Shown here: positions 52,918-61,405 of the stretch, in pieces
Layout: each line of letters opens with the position of its first letter
Numbering within the stretch: the first letter of the stretch is position 1
Source: Actinomadura hibisca NBRC 15177
GTDB taxonomy: Bacteria; Actinomycetota; Actinomycetes; Streptosporangiales; Streptosporangiaceae
Assembly: GCF_001552635.1 (NCBI RefSeq)
Contig: NZ_BCRO01000026.1
Span: 1 to 64,000, forward strand
DNA: 64,000 bases
Reading direction: 5' to 3'
Made by a program: the position numbers and the translations under genes
The notes under the pieces: model-generated
What the model was told of the DNA's origin: nothing
What the model saw: the letters and a program-made list of their open reading frames with translations, nothing else
The model's database searches: none

Positions 52918-53155
52918 AAGCCGGGCACGGTCGACGTGCCCACCGGCAACGCCGCACGCCGCAAGGGCCCGCCAGGGCCGATCCACGACCGCAACGGGCC
53001 CTTCGACACGCTTGAACTGACCAGGACCGAGATGTACACGGGCAACCTGGGACGACCACCCGGGAGATCGAGACCTGCCATCCTGCCGAGTGGATCCAGA
53101 TTCAGGGCAAGCCGAAGCGGTCAGGCGGTAACGGCCCCCTTCGCGTAGCGAGTTG

Positions 53156-53521
53156 CTACGTGATGGGCCTGACCACACGGGAGGGGGAGTTCATGCAGCG
53201 CCAGACCGCTGTGCCCTTCACGACATCGGCAACGGCTGGGTGCTGGTGGCCGGGACATGCCGGAGCCGGACGCCCCTGCGTCGTCTCCATCACGTGCTGC
53301 TGGAGTTGGTCGGCAAGCCGGGCGAGGGCTTCCACCGGTGGCTCGGGGCTGACGAAGGCCACGCCGCTGGCATTGCCGTCGAGGTCCAGCCATATCCGGT
53401 ATCCGGCGTAGGGGTCGTCAGATTCGACCCAGAGGGCATAGGGCCGGTCTGGAGCGAGCTGGGCCATGACCAGTTCGGCCCACGCCAGTACTTCGTTCGG
53501 GTCAGGAATCAATTCCGCCAT
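53156..53521 (-). CDS. Small hypothetical protein with Cys/His tail
   Basis: A 121-aa protein: an N-terminal acidic/helical part (NEVLAWAELVMAQLAPDRPY), a central beta-rich segment (YRIWLDLDGNASGVAFVSPE) and a C-terminal CPGHQHPA...W.C pattern that could bind zinc. The ATG at 53521 has only a weak GCAGG upstream. Similar proteins with a CPGHxHP end occur in actinomycetes, but I know no function. It stands alone between the propeller and clpP genes. Confidence 0.6.
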   Translation of the reverse strand: MAELIPDPNEVLAWAELVMAQLAPDRPYALWVESDDPYAGYRIWLDLDGNASGVAFVSPEPPVEALARLADQLQQHVMETTQGRPAPACPGHQHPAVADVVKGTAVWRCMNSPSRVVRPIT

Positions 53522-53679
53522 GCCTGCATGCGCCCCGCCCAGGTGATTGGTTCAGTGCCGGTGCGTCGGCCGATCCTCACCCGGGATCGTCTGTAGTGCT
53601 GCGAGGCTACAACATCGAAACTCTGTCTCGTGATTCGTCGGCGGCGCGCGGAGTTGGGTCTGGTTTTGCTGCTCAGAGC

Positions 53680-53700
53680 AGATCTGCCGTGGGCAGATCT
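53680..53700. promoter_or_regulatory. PopR operator of clpP3-clpP4
   Basis: A 21-bp palindrome contains TCTGCC-GTG-GGCAGA (53683-53697), extended by matching AGA/TCT at both ends. It agrees with the TCTGCC-N3-GGCAGA box described for PopR in Streptomyces. It lies 40 bp upstream of the clpP start. Confidence 0.88.
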
Positions 53701-53739
53701 GGCTGTCTCCGGTGTCCGAGCTGGCGCAGAGTGAAAGGC

Positions 53740-54369
53740 ATGAGCGAGCAACAGAAGTTCCCCCTGTTCAACGAACGTGTGCGCAGTGAGCTCTACAGTC
53801 AGCGCGTCCTCGTGCTGGACGGTGCGCTCGACGACGACAACGGCACGCTGCTGGCCACCCAGATGCTCAGCCTGGCGGGGGAGAACCCGTCGGACGACAT
53901 CGCGCTCTGGATCCATTCGCCCGGCGGGTCCGTGCCGTCGATGCTCGCGATACGCGACGTCATGCGGCTCATCCCCTGCGACGTCGCCACGGTGGTGCTC
54001 GGCATCGCCTACAGCGCGGGGCAGTTCCTGCTGTCGTCCGGTACCCCTGGGAAGCGGCGCGCCATGCCGCACGCCCGCGTCCTCATGCACCAGGGGTCCG
54101 CCGGGATCGCCGGTCCCGCCGTCGACATCGAGCTCCAGGCCAACGACCTGCGCCACACCCGCGACACCGTGCTCGGGCTCATCGCCGAGGACACCGGCCA
54201 GCCCCTCGACCGGATCTTCGAGGACTCCCTGCACGACCGCTGGTACACCGCGCAGGAAGCGCTGGAGTACGGGTTCATCGACACGATCGTCAGCACCTAC
54301 GACGAGGTCGTGCCGCCCCGTCGCCGCACCGTCGGGCTCACCGCCCCGGCCGAAGGAGCCACCCGATGA
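53740..54369 (+). CDS. clpP3: ClpP protease subunit (ClpP3-like)
   Basis: A 209-aa serine peptidase of the Clp complex. The catalytic triad is intact: Ser92 in GIAYSAGQFLL, His117 in ARVLMHQGSAG and Asp166 in DRWYTAQEA. The ATG at 53740 is used; the frame extends to 53596 through the operator without homology. It overlaps the second clpP by 4 bp. In Streptomyces the clpP3-clpP4 operon is a backup activated by PopR when ClpP1/P2 are lacking. The PopR box and popR gene here identify this operon as the same module. Confidence 0.93.
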   Translation: MSEQQKFPLFNERVRSELYSQRVLVLDGALDDDNGTLLATQMLSLAGENPSDDIALWIHSPGGSVPSMLAIRDVMRLIPCDVATVVLGIAYSAGQFLLSSGTPGKRRAMPHARVLMHQGSAGIAGPAVDIELQANDLRHTRDTVLGLIAEDTGQPLDRIFEDSLHDRWYTAQEALEYGFIDTIVSTYDEVVPPRRRTVGLTAPAEGATR

Positions 54370-54971
54370 GCACCTACACGATCCCCAACGTCATCGCGCA
54401 ACACTCCCGCGGTGAGCGGATCATGGACGTCTACTCGCACCTGCTGACCGAGCGGATCATCTATCTCGGCACCGGCATCGACGCGGGTGTCGCCAACGCC
54501 CTCGTCGCGCAGCTGCTCCACCTGGAGGCCGACAGCCCCGACCGCGACATCCAGCTCTACATCAACTGCGAGGGCGGCGACCCGAGCGCGATGCTCGCCG
54601 TGTACGACACGTTGCGCTACATCCGTCCGCAGGTGGCGACGACGTGCGTGGGGCAGGCCGTCTCGGTCGGCGCGGTGCTCCTCGCGGCGGGCGCTCCCGG
54701 CAAGCGGGCCGCGCTGCCGCACACCCGCGTCGTCCTGCACCAGCCGACGGGGCAGGGACGCGGGCCGATCCCGGACCTCATCCTCCAGGCGGACGAGGTC
54801 GTGCGCGTGCGCGCCGACATCGAGCAGATCCTCTCCCGGCACACCGGGCAGGACACCAAGACGCTCCGCGCCGACACCGATCGCGACCGCGTGTTCACCG
54901 CGCAGACCGCGCTGAAGTACGGCCTCATCGACCACGTCATCGAGGAGCGGAAGCCGTTCTCCGTGTCGTGA
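54366..54971 (+). CDS. clpP4: ClpP protease subunit (ClpP4-like)
   Basis: A 201-aa ClpP with Ser100 (GQAVSVGAVLL), His125 (TRVVLHQPTGQ) and Asp174 (TDRDRVFTA). Subunits of different types probably mix in a tetradecamer with ClpX or ClpC. The ATG overlaps the preceding stop (ATGA). Its own stop, TGA at 54969-54971, is directly adjacent to the convergent popR stop codon at 54972, with no base in between. Confidence 0.93.
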   Translation: MSTYTIPNVIAQHSRGERIMDVYSHLLTERIIYLGTGIDAGVANALVAQLLHLEADSPDRDIQLYINCEGGDPSAMLAVYDTLRYIRPQVATTCVGQAVSVGAVLLAAGAPGKRAALPHTRVVLHQPTGQGRGPIPDLILQADEVVRVRADIEQILSRHTGQDTKTLRADTDRDRVFTAQTALKYGLIDHVIEERKPFSVS

Positions 54972-55340
54972 CTAGGCGGCCAGCGAGTAGGAGACCTGGC
55001 AGGTCGGGCCCGCCGGAGCGGTTCCGGCGGGCACCGCGGTCAGGAGGCTCGTGGCGACCGTGAGGGTCAGGTCGGCGAGCGTCATGTCCAGGGCGCCGGC
55101 GACCGCGGCGATCATCTCGCTCGACGGCTCCTTGACGCCGCGCTCGATCTCGGAGAGGTACTGCGGGGAGAGCCCGGCGCGGCGGGCGGTCTCGGTCAGG
55201 ATCTCGCCGCGTTCGGTGCGCAGGCGTCGCAGGCACCGGCCGAGCGCGTCGCGCCACAGCGGCTCCGACGGCCGGGGCTCCGTGGCCGGTCCGTCCGGCG
55301 TCTCGTCGGCGGGCTTGAGCGGGCGGGTGATCTCGGCCAT
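54972..55340 (-). CDS. popR: PopR-like XRE activator of clpP3-clpP4
   Basis: A 122-aa XRE protein with the HTH LGRCLRRLRTERGEILTETA and the recognition part AGLSPQYLSEIERGVKEPS, and a C-terminal tail ending SYSLAA. In Streptomyces PopR is degraded by ClpP1/P2 through two terminal alanines; the Ala-Ala end is present here. The ATG at 55340 is chosen; GTG at 55346 is possible. It is convergent to the clpP genes and its box is upstream of them. Expected role: activate clpP3-clpP4 when the main ClpP is impaired and PopR accumulates. Confidence 0.9.
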   Translation of the reverse strand: MAEITRPLKPADETPDGPATEPRPSEPLWRDALGRCLRRLRTERGEILTETARRAGLSPQYLSEIERGVKEPSSEMIAAVAGALDMTLADLTLTVATSLLTAVPAGTAPAGPTCQVSYSLAA

Positions 55341-55412
55341 GCGCACACCGTAACCCGGCGAAGTGAAGGGGCACCACGCGTTCCGCTCACCGCAGAACGG
55401 GATTCTGCGCCG

Positions 55413-56240
55413 TCAGCGGGCCAGGAAGGGGGCCAACAGGGTCAGCAGCGCGTCCGGGCGGTGCTGGGGGATGATGTGCCCGCATCCGTCGATCAGGTGT
55501 CCGGTGAGGTCGTCGGTGATCGGGCGTAGTTGGCGTTCCAGCGTCCGGCCCACCGGGTGTGAGCCGATGGCCATGGTCGGGACGGTCAGGCGTGTCGTGG
55601 CGGCCTGCTCGATCTGCGCCGCGCTGGCGGGCAGGGCGCGGTAATAGGAGAAGGCGCAGCGCAGGGCGTCGCGGCCGGTGTAGGCGCGAACGAAGGCGTC
55701 CCGTACGTCGGGGCGTACGCCTTCGCCCAGCGTGCCGGCGTTCAGGAACCAGTCGATGTACGGGGCCTCGTTGCCGACCAGCACGGTCTCGGCGAGGTCG
55801 GGTACGGCGTGGAAGCCGAACCACCAGGGCGCACCGTTGGCGAGGAAGTCCTCTGCGCCGGGCAGGCGGCCGAGCAGCGACTCCATGAGCACCAGCTTCC
55901 CGACGAGGTCGGGCCGGTTCATCGCCAGCAGGAAGGCGGGCGGGGCCCCGGCGTCGATCCCTACGACGGCGGCCGAATCATGGCCCAGTGCGTGGAGGAG
56001 TTCGGCCGCGTCGTCGGCCAGGGACTGCGCGTCGTAGCCCGTCTCGGCTCGGGTGCTGTCGCCGAGGCCGCGCAGGTCCGGCGCGATCACGCTGTAGTCG
56101 TCGGCGAGGCGGGGGAGCACGTCTGCCCACAGCCGCCACGTGTGGGGGAAACCGTGCAGGAGCAGGACGGCCGGTCCCTGCCCGGCCAGGGCGACGTTGA
56201 GTTCCACGCCGTTGACGGGGATGCGACGGAGTTCGGGCAC
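55413..56240 (-). CDS. Epoxide hydrolase/dehalogenase-type alpha/beta hydrolase
   Basis: A 275-aa alpha/beta hydrolase. HGFPHTW (29-35) is the oxyanion region, the nucleophile is Asp96 in VVGIDAGAP, not Ser, and the catalytic His lies in DGCGHIIPQHRPD near the end. An aspartate nucleophile is typical of epoxide hydrolases and haloacetate/haloalkane dehalogenases. GTG at 56240 has AGGTGG just upstream; the long frame to 56531 runs antisense to the HxlR gene. It is divergent from that regulator and probably its target. Confidence 0.87.
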   Translation of the reverse strand: MPELRRIPVNGVELNVALAGQGPAVLLLHGFPHTWRLWADVLPRLADDYSVIAPDLRGLGDSTRAETGYDAQSLADDAAELLHALGHDSAAVVGIDAGAPPAFLLAMNRPDLVGKLVLMESLLGRLPGAEDFLANGAPWWFGFHAVPDLAETVLVGNEAPYIDWFLNAGTLGEGVRPDVRDAFVRAYTGRDALRCAFSYYRALPASAAQIEQAATTRLTVPTMAIGSHPVGRTLERQLRPITDDLTGHLIDGCGHIIPQHRPDALLTLLAPFLAR

Positions 56241-56343
56241 GTTCCACCTGTCCAGAGCCGGTAACCATTGGTGACAAGCAAACGGTAGGCGACTACGCTT
56301 TCCCGCAGAAGAAGGCACTTTCCCGTCAGGTGGTGAGCTCCAG

Positions 56344-56727
56344 GTGACTACGGCCAGGCGAGGGAACGTGTTCCAGCCGCAGTGCCCGACGCGCCACCTG
56401 CTCGACCGCATCGGCACGAAGTGGACCTCGATGGCGGTCAAGGTGCTGGCCGAAGCGGCACCCGGCGAGCTGCGCTTCAGCCAGCTGCGCCAGCGGATGC
56501 CCGGCATCTCGCAGAAGATGCTCTCCGTCACCCTGCGCAGCCTGGTCCGCGACGGCCTGGTTGCTCGACGCGTGGAGCCGACCGTGCCGCCGCGCGTGTT
56601 CTACCGGCTCACGGCCCTGGGCCTGTCACTCGACGCGCCCCTGGCGGCCCTGCGCACGTGGGCGGAGGAGCACATGCCGGAGATCGAACGGAACAACCAC
56701 GCCCACGACGCCCAGGAAGCCGACTGA
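56344..56727 (+). CDS. HxlR-family regulator
   Basis: A 127-aa HxlR-type winged-helix protein. The conserved cysteine and helix occur in CPTRHLLDRIGTKWTSMAVKVL; the recognition helix is in MPGISQKMLSVTLRSLVRDGL and the wing in RVFYRLTALG. HxlR proteins often sense aldehydes, quinones or thiol stress through such a Cys. GTG start at 56344, with GGTGGTGAGC upstream. It is divergent from the epoxide hydrolase gene; an imperfect dyad GTAACC-ATT-GGTGAC (56261-56275) between them is a weak operator candidate. Confidence 0.87.
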   Translation: MTTARRGNVFQPQCPTRHLLDRIGTKWTSMAVKVLAEAAPGELRFSQLRQRMPGISQKMLSVTLRSLVRDGLVARRVEPTVPPRVFYRLTALGLSLDAPLAALRTWAEEHMPEIERNNHAHDAQEAD

Positions 56728-56847
56728 CCGCCGGACGTCGTTGATCATCCTCGTGGTACTTTTCCCCTGGCAGCCCGCACGCGCTTGCCCCGGACGAGAT
56801 GTGCGCCGTACCCGGCCCGCAAAGACGACGCACTCGAAGGAGCCGTC

Positions 56848-57726
56848 ATGGTCGCGGGCACGTCCCTCATCGATTTCACCGAAGCCACGCCGCGTCCCCG
56901 CGCGCTGGACGTCCGCTGGATCCACGGCTCGCCGTCGGCCAAGCACAACACCGACCCCGACATCCAGGTCCACGCCTACGACGAGCACACGTTCATCCTC
57001 CGCCAGAACATGGCGATCGACTACGAGGCGCCGTTCCTGTTCCTGCTGTTCGGGAACGAGCGCGCGGTGCTGATCGACACCGGCGCCACCGCGTCCGCCG
57101 AGTACTTCCCCCTGCGCCGGGTCGTCGACGAGATCGTTGACGGTTGGCTCGACCAGCACCCCCGCGAGCGGTACCACCTGCTGGTGCTGCACACCCACGC
57201 GCACGGCGACCACGTCGCGGGCGACGGCCAGTTCGCCGACCGCCCCGACACCACGCTGGTCGCCGGGGACCTGGCCACCGCCTGGGAGTACTTCGGGTTC
57301 GCCGAGGACCCCGACGCCGTGGCGCGGGTCGATCTCGGCGGTCGCGTCCTGGAGTGCCTGGCCACCCCGGGCCACCACGAGGCGGCGGTCACCTTCTACG
57401 ACCCGTGGACCGGGTTCCTGCTCACCGGCGACACGGTCTACCCGGGCCGCCTCTACATCCAGGACTGGCCGACGTTCGTCCGGACCATCGACCGCCTGAT
57501 CGACTTCTCCGACCGGCGGCCCGTCACCCACGTGCTCGGCTGCCACATCGAGATGACGAACCGGCCGGGCGTGGACTATCCGATCCGCACCACCTACCAG
57601 CCCGACGAGCCCCCGTTGCAGCTGACCACCGGGCACCTGCGCGAGATCCGCGCGGCGCTCAAGGAGATCGGCGACCAGCCCGCCCGCCGCGCCCACCCCC
57701 TGTTCATCCTCTGGCCGAACCCGTGA
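56848..57726 (+). CDS. Metallo-beta-lactamase-fold hydrolase
   Basis: A 292-aa MBL-fold protein with the zinc motif HTHAHGDHVAG, a second ligand His in TPGHHEAAV, Asp in LTGDTVYPG and a late His in LGCHIEM. The fold hydrolyses thioesters, lactones or phosphoesters. GAAGGAG precedes the ATG at 56848. It overlaps the PhzF-like gene by 4 bp (GTGA), so the two act together. No signal peptide. The substrate is unknown; a lactonase is plausible next to a PhzF-like isomerase. Confidence 0.88.
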   Translation: MVAGTSLIDFTEATPRPRALDVRWIHGSPSAKHNTDPDIQVHAYDEHTFILRQNMAIDYEAPFLFLLFGNERAVLIDTGATASAEYFPLRRVVDEIVDGWLDQHPRERYHLLVLHTHAHGDHVAGDGQFADRPDTTLVAGDLATAWEYFGFAEDPDAVARVDLGGRVLECLATPGHHEAAVTFYDPWTGFLLTGDTVYPGRLYIQDWPTFVRTIDRLIDFSDRRPVTHVLGCHIEMTNRPGVDYPIRTTYQPDEPPLQLTTGHLREIRAALKEIGDQPARRAHPLFILWPNP

Positions 57727-58601
57727 GCCGCACGGACGCCCCCGTGCTGTTCGGCTCGGCCTTCGTCGACGCCCACGATCCGCACAACGGCCTCGGCAAC
57801 CCCTTCGCCGTCGTCGAAGCCTGCGACGTGGAGCAGCGCCAGGCGCTGGCCGCCCGCACCGGCACCCCCGAGACCGTGTTCGTCGACGCCCTCCGCGAAC
57901 CGCACGAACCGGACGGCCCCTACGAACTCGACGTCACCGTCCTGACCCCGACCGGCAAGGCGCTCGGCGCGTGCGCGCACGGCTTCATCGGCGCCGTGCA
58001 CGCGCTCGTCGAGGCCGGGGCCGTCGAGCCGGGCCACGATCTCCTGATCACCACGCCGGTCGGAGGCTCCGCGCGCGCCTCGCTTCCCCGCGCCGGAACG
58101 GTCATGCTGCACTTCGTCTCCGCAGAGCCGCGGACCGTGCACGGCCGCGCTCGGGCGCTGGAGGAGATCTTCCACGTGCCGCTGCCGTCCCTGGCCGACG
58201 GCCTGCCGGTCCTGTCCGTCGGATCACCCAAACTGACCGTCGAGGTGGAGCCCGACGCCTTCGCCCGGCTGCGACAGGAGTTGGACGGGCTGGACTACAA
58301 CCGGTTGACGGCCCTGCAACGCGAGCTGGACGTCAACGGAATCCACCTGTTCTGCCGCAACGGCACGTCATCGCTGCCCGAACACGCCGTCCAGGTGAAC
58401 GCCTACCTCGGCCGGAGCCTGGTCGTGGACCGCGCCACCGGCGTCTCGAACGCGGCCCAGGTCAGCGCCGACCCGCACGTCGCCGAGGGCCAGGAGTTGC
58501 AGATCACCCAGTACACCCGGGCCGGACGCTCGGCCGTCCTCACCCTGACGAAAGGGGAGGGCCGCAACGTCCACGTGGGCGGCGCCGCGATCCTGACCTG
58601 A
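57723..58601 (+). CDS. PhzF-like isomerase/epimerase
   Basis: A 292-aa PhzF-family protein. Family marks are GLGNPFAVVEA near the N-terminus, the catalytic Glu in TPETVFVDAL, the domain joint TPTGKALGACAHGFIGAVHAL and the C-terminal repeat of the fold (VQVNAYLGRSL, then GRNVHVGGAAI). PhzF catalyses isomerisation of dihydro-anthranilate in phenazine synthesis; most homologues have unknown substrates. No other phenazine genes are here. The GTG overlaps the MBL stop. Confidence 0.85.
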   Translation: MSRTDAPVLFGSAFVDAHDPHNGLGNPFAVVEACDVEQRQALAARTGTPETVFVDALREPHEPDGPYELDVTVLTPTGKALGACAHGFIGAVHALVEAGAVEPGHDLLITTPVGGSARASLPRAGTVMLHFVSAEPRTVHGRARALEEIFHVPLPSLADGLPVLSVGSPKLTVEVEPDAFARLRQELDGLDYNRLTALQRELDVNGIHLFCRNGTSSLPEHAVQVNAYLGRSLVVDRATGVSNAAQVSADPHVAEGQELQITQYTRAGRSAVLTLTKGEGRNVHVGGAAILT

Positions 58602-58661
58602 GCGCCCCGCCGCGCTCCCTCACGGTGCGTGACCGGAGAGGCGGCGGGGAATGAGTTGATC

Positions 58662-60377
58662 ATGGCTGGGACCCTCGTCGCCGTCGCCGGCGTGATCAGC
58701 ATCGTGGTGGTCGCCGCGCTCTCCCGGCGCGTGGGCGTCGCCGCGCCGCTCGCCCTGGTGCTGGTCGGGACGGCGCTGGGCTTCCTGCCGGGCGCGCCGA
58801 CGGTCGAGCTGGCCCCGCACTGGGTCATCACGATCATCCTGCCGCCGCTGCTGTACGCGGCGGCGGTGCAGATGCCCGCCATCGACTTCCGCCGCGACCT
58901 CAAGGCCATCGGCGGGCTGGCGTTCCTGCTGGTCGCCGTCACCACGCTGGGCACCGGCTACCTGTTCGCGTGGCTGCTGCCGGGGCTGGGGCTGGCCGCC
59001 GCGTTCGCGCTCGGGGCCGTGGTCAGCCCGACCGACGCCGTCGCGGCCACTTCGATCGGCCGCAGGCTCGGCCTGCCCTCGCGGCTGCTGACCATCCTGG
59101 AGGGCGAGGGGCTGGTCAACGACGCGTCCGCGCTGGTCCTGCTCGCGTCGGCCACCGCCGCCATGACCAGCACCGTCCATCTGGGGCAGATCGGGCTGGA
59201 GTTCGTGTGGGCCGTCGTCGCCGCGACGGTGATCGGCGTGCTGGTCGGGGCGGTCACCGTCCGGATCCGGGGGCGGCTGAACGACGCCGTGCTCACCACC
59301 GCCATGTCGTTCGTGGTGCCGTTCCTGGCGTTCCTGCCCGCCGAGGAGCTGGGCGCGTCGGGCGTGCTCGCGGTCGTGGTGTGCGGGCTGGTCAACGGCG
59401 ACCAGAGCCCCCGTTACCTGCGGGCCACCGACCGCATCGCCGAATCGGTCAACTGGCGGACGGTCGCGTTCCTGCTGGAGAGCGGCCTCTTCCTGGTCAT
59501 GGGCCTGCAACTGCACACCCTGATCGACCAGTGCGAGGCCGCCGGGCTCAGCGTCGCCTGGGCCGTCGGCATCGGCCTGGCCGCCTCGCTGCTGGCGATC
59601 GCCACGCGCATCCTGTTCGTGGTGCCGCTGGTCTCGATGATGCGGCACGACGCCGCCCGCGCCGCCTCCCTCGGGACCAGGTTGCAGGAGGTCCGCGACC
59701 GGATCGCCGCCGCCGACATGGAGAACCGCGCGCCCCGCCGCACCCAGCGCTTCCAGCAGCGCCTCACCCGCATGGAGGGCGACATCGCCTTCGTGCTCGC
59801 CGAGAACCTCGGCTGGCGCGGCGCGGCGGTCCTGGCCTGGTCGGGCATGCGCGGCGCGATCACCGTCGCCGCCGCCCAGACCCTCCCGGCCGGCACTCCC
59901 TACCGGCCGCAACTCCTGCTCATCGCCTTCGTCGTCGCGCTCACCACCCTGCTGCTCCAGGGACTCACCCTGCCCAAGGTGATCCAGGTCCTGCGCGTCC
60001 CGGCCGACGACGCCGCCGCCGACCGGGCCGACTACGCCACGCTCCTGGGCGAGATCCAGGCGCAGACTCAGGGCTTCCTGGACCACCCCACCCGCCCCGA
60101 CGGCACCTCCTACCCTCAGGATGTCGTCGACCGTGTCCGCTCCTACTGGGTCCGCATCCCGCCCGCCGCTTCGGACGACCCGCCGCCGCCCAGCGACGCC
60201 CGGGATCCGCACGAGCTCTACCGCGAACTGTCGGCCGACTACCTCCGGGCCCAGCAGACCGAGCTGCTGAACATCCGCGCCACCGGCGCCTACAACTCGC
60301 GCATCCTCAGCCAGGCCCAGCACACCCTCGACAGCGCACTCGCCCAGCTCCAGCAGGCCGACGACGCGGCGCACTGA
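58662..60377 (+). CDS. Na+/H+ antiporter, CPA1 family
   Basis: A 571-aa protein with about 12 hydrophobic helices (to residue 400) and a long hydrophilic C-terminus of about 130 residues. The transport core is SPTDAVAATSIGRRLGLP and EGEGLVNDASALVL, the Asn-Asp pair of CPA1 exchangers. ATG 58662 with GGGGAATGAG upstream is used; GTG 58629 is the alternative. The tail, with acidic and Pro-rich stretches (about 480-520), is likely regulatory. It is monocistronic by spacing. Confidence 0.9.
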   Translation: MAGTLVAVAGVISIVVVAALSRRVGVAAPLALVLVGTALGFLPGAPTVELAPHWVITIILPPLLYAAAVQMPAIDFRRDLKAIGGLAFLLVAVTTLGTGYLFAWLLPGLGLAAAFALGAVVSPTDAVAATSIGRRLGLPSRLLTILEGEGLVNDASALVLLASATAAMTSTVHLGQIGLEFVWAVVAATVIGVLVGAVTVRIRGRLNDAVLTTAMSFVVPFLAFLPAEELGASGVLAVVVCGLVNGDQSPRYLRATDRIAESVNWRTVAFLLESGLFLVMGLQLHTLIDQCEAAGLSVAWAVGIGLAASLLAIATRILFVVPLVSMMRHDAARAASLGTRLQEVRDRIAAADMENRAPRRTQRFQQRLTRMEGDIAFVLAENLGWRGAAVLAWSGMRGAITVAAAQTLPAGTPYRPQLLLIAFVVALTTLLLQGLTLPKVIQVLRVPADDAAADRADYATLLGEIQAQTQGFLDHPTRPDGTSYPQDVVDRVRSYWVRIPPAASDDPPPPSDARDPHELYRELSADYLRAQQTELLNIRATGAYNSRILSQAQHTLDSALAQLQQADDAAH

Positions 60378-60389
60378 ACCCCGGAACGG

Positions 60390-61268
60390 TCAGCGCCCGG
60401 CTTGCGCGGCGGGCCCGTCGAGTCCCAGCCGTTGCCGGAACAGGTCCAGAACCTGGTCGAAGGCGGCACGGGTGGGCTGGCCGGGCTCGTCGATGAGGTG
60501 CTCGGTGAGCGGCGAGTGCGGGCGGATCAGCGCGGCGGGGTCGGCCGCATCGTCGTCAAGTTCGACGGCCACGAAGGCGTCGCCCAGGTGCTTGTGCAGG
60601 AAGGCGAAGCGGGCGTCGGGCACCAGGATGTCACCGCGAAAGCGCAGGCCGAGCACGGTGAGACCGGCCGCGCAACGCTTCTGCACGGCGGCGAGGTCGT
60701 CGCCGGAGATGTCGATCGAGGCGCGCCGGCGCGGGGTGATCGGCAGGGGCAACGACGGCTGGGCCAGGACGGGGGCCAGCAGCCGTTCGTCGGTCGCCAT
60801 GGCCAGGGCGAACCCGCCGGTGACGCACATGCCGATCGCGCCGACGCCCGGCCCGCCGCACCGCCGGTGCTCGTGGGCGGCGAGTTCGCGCAGCCAGGGG
60901 ACGACGGGGGAGGTCCGGCCGGTGGCCAGCAGGGAGAACTCGCGGCTGACGCAGATCTGTGCCGCCGCGCGGGCCGTGGTCGTCACGGTGCCGCGCCAGC
61001 CGTGCGCGCGGGGGTGGTACTCGCGGCCCGCGACGCCGAACAGGTCGGGCAGCACGACCGTACAGCCGATGTCGCGCACCTGGCGGGCGAACGCCGCCAC
61101 CTTCGGGCTGATGCCGGGGACCTCGGTCATCACGATCACGGCGGGGCCGGTGCCGGACCGCAGGACGGCGTGGGCGCGCCCGGAGGCGGCGAACTCCTCG
61201 CGGGTGAAGTCGTCCAGCGGATCGTCGCCCACGGCGGCCGGTGGGATGTCGCGATCGGGCAGGGTCAC
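60390..61268 (-). CDS. Dienelactone-hydrolase-family protein
   Basis: A 292-aa alpha/beta hydrolase of the dienelactone hydrolase family. The nucleophile is Cys148 in GAIGMCVTGGFALAMA, as in DLH; the catalytic Asp and His are expected in the late segment (DARFAFLHKHLGDAF). GTG at 61268 with GAGGGAG 5-6 bases upstream is used; the frame runs upstream to 61409 without homology. It is convergent with the antiporter (12 bp) and lies between two hairpins. Confidence 0.85.
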   Translation of the reverse strand: MTLPDRDIPPAAVGDDPLDDFTREEFAASGRAHAVLRSGTGPAVIVMTEVPGISPKVAAFARQVRDIGCTVVLPDLFGVAGREYHPRAHGWRGTVTTTARAAAQICVSREFSLLATGRTSPVVPWLRELAAHEHRRCGGPGVGAIGMCVTGGFALAMATDERLLAPVLAQPSLPLPITPRRRASIDISGDDLAAVQKRCAAGLTVLGLRFRGDILVPDARFAFLHKHLGDAFVAVELDDDAADPAALIRPHSPLTEHLIDEPGQPTRAAFDQVLDLFRQRLGLDGPAAQAGR

Positions 61269-61355
61269 GGGGGCTCCCTCGGGGACGGATCTCGCAGCGG
61301 CGTGCTCGGGCAGATCCTCCTCTAACGGACGGCCGGTGACCAGCGGCCGACAGGT

Positions 61356-61396
61356 TGCGCGGTCGTCCCGGTGCCTGGCACCGGGACGACCGCGCA
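61356..61396 (-). terminator. Strong 41-nt hairpin downstream of the NmrA-like gene
   Basis: A 20-bp stem with a single central T (61376) runs from 61356 to 61396, core GTGCC-T-GGCAC. It begins 10 bp past the NmrA-like stop (61406) and precedes the DLH gene on the same strand. Confidence 0.85.
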
Positions 61397-61405
61397 GGCG
61401 GCGGA

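Noticed and set aside
52936..53148. 70-codon gene after the propeller
   Set aside because: GTG start without ribosome site and a composition like noncoding GC-rich DNA; both strands show equally weak frames.
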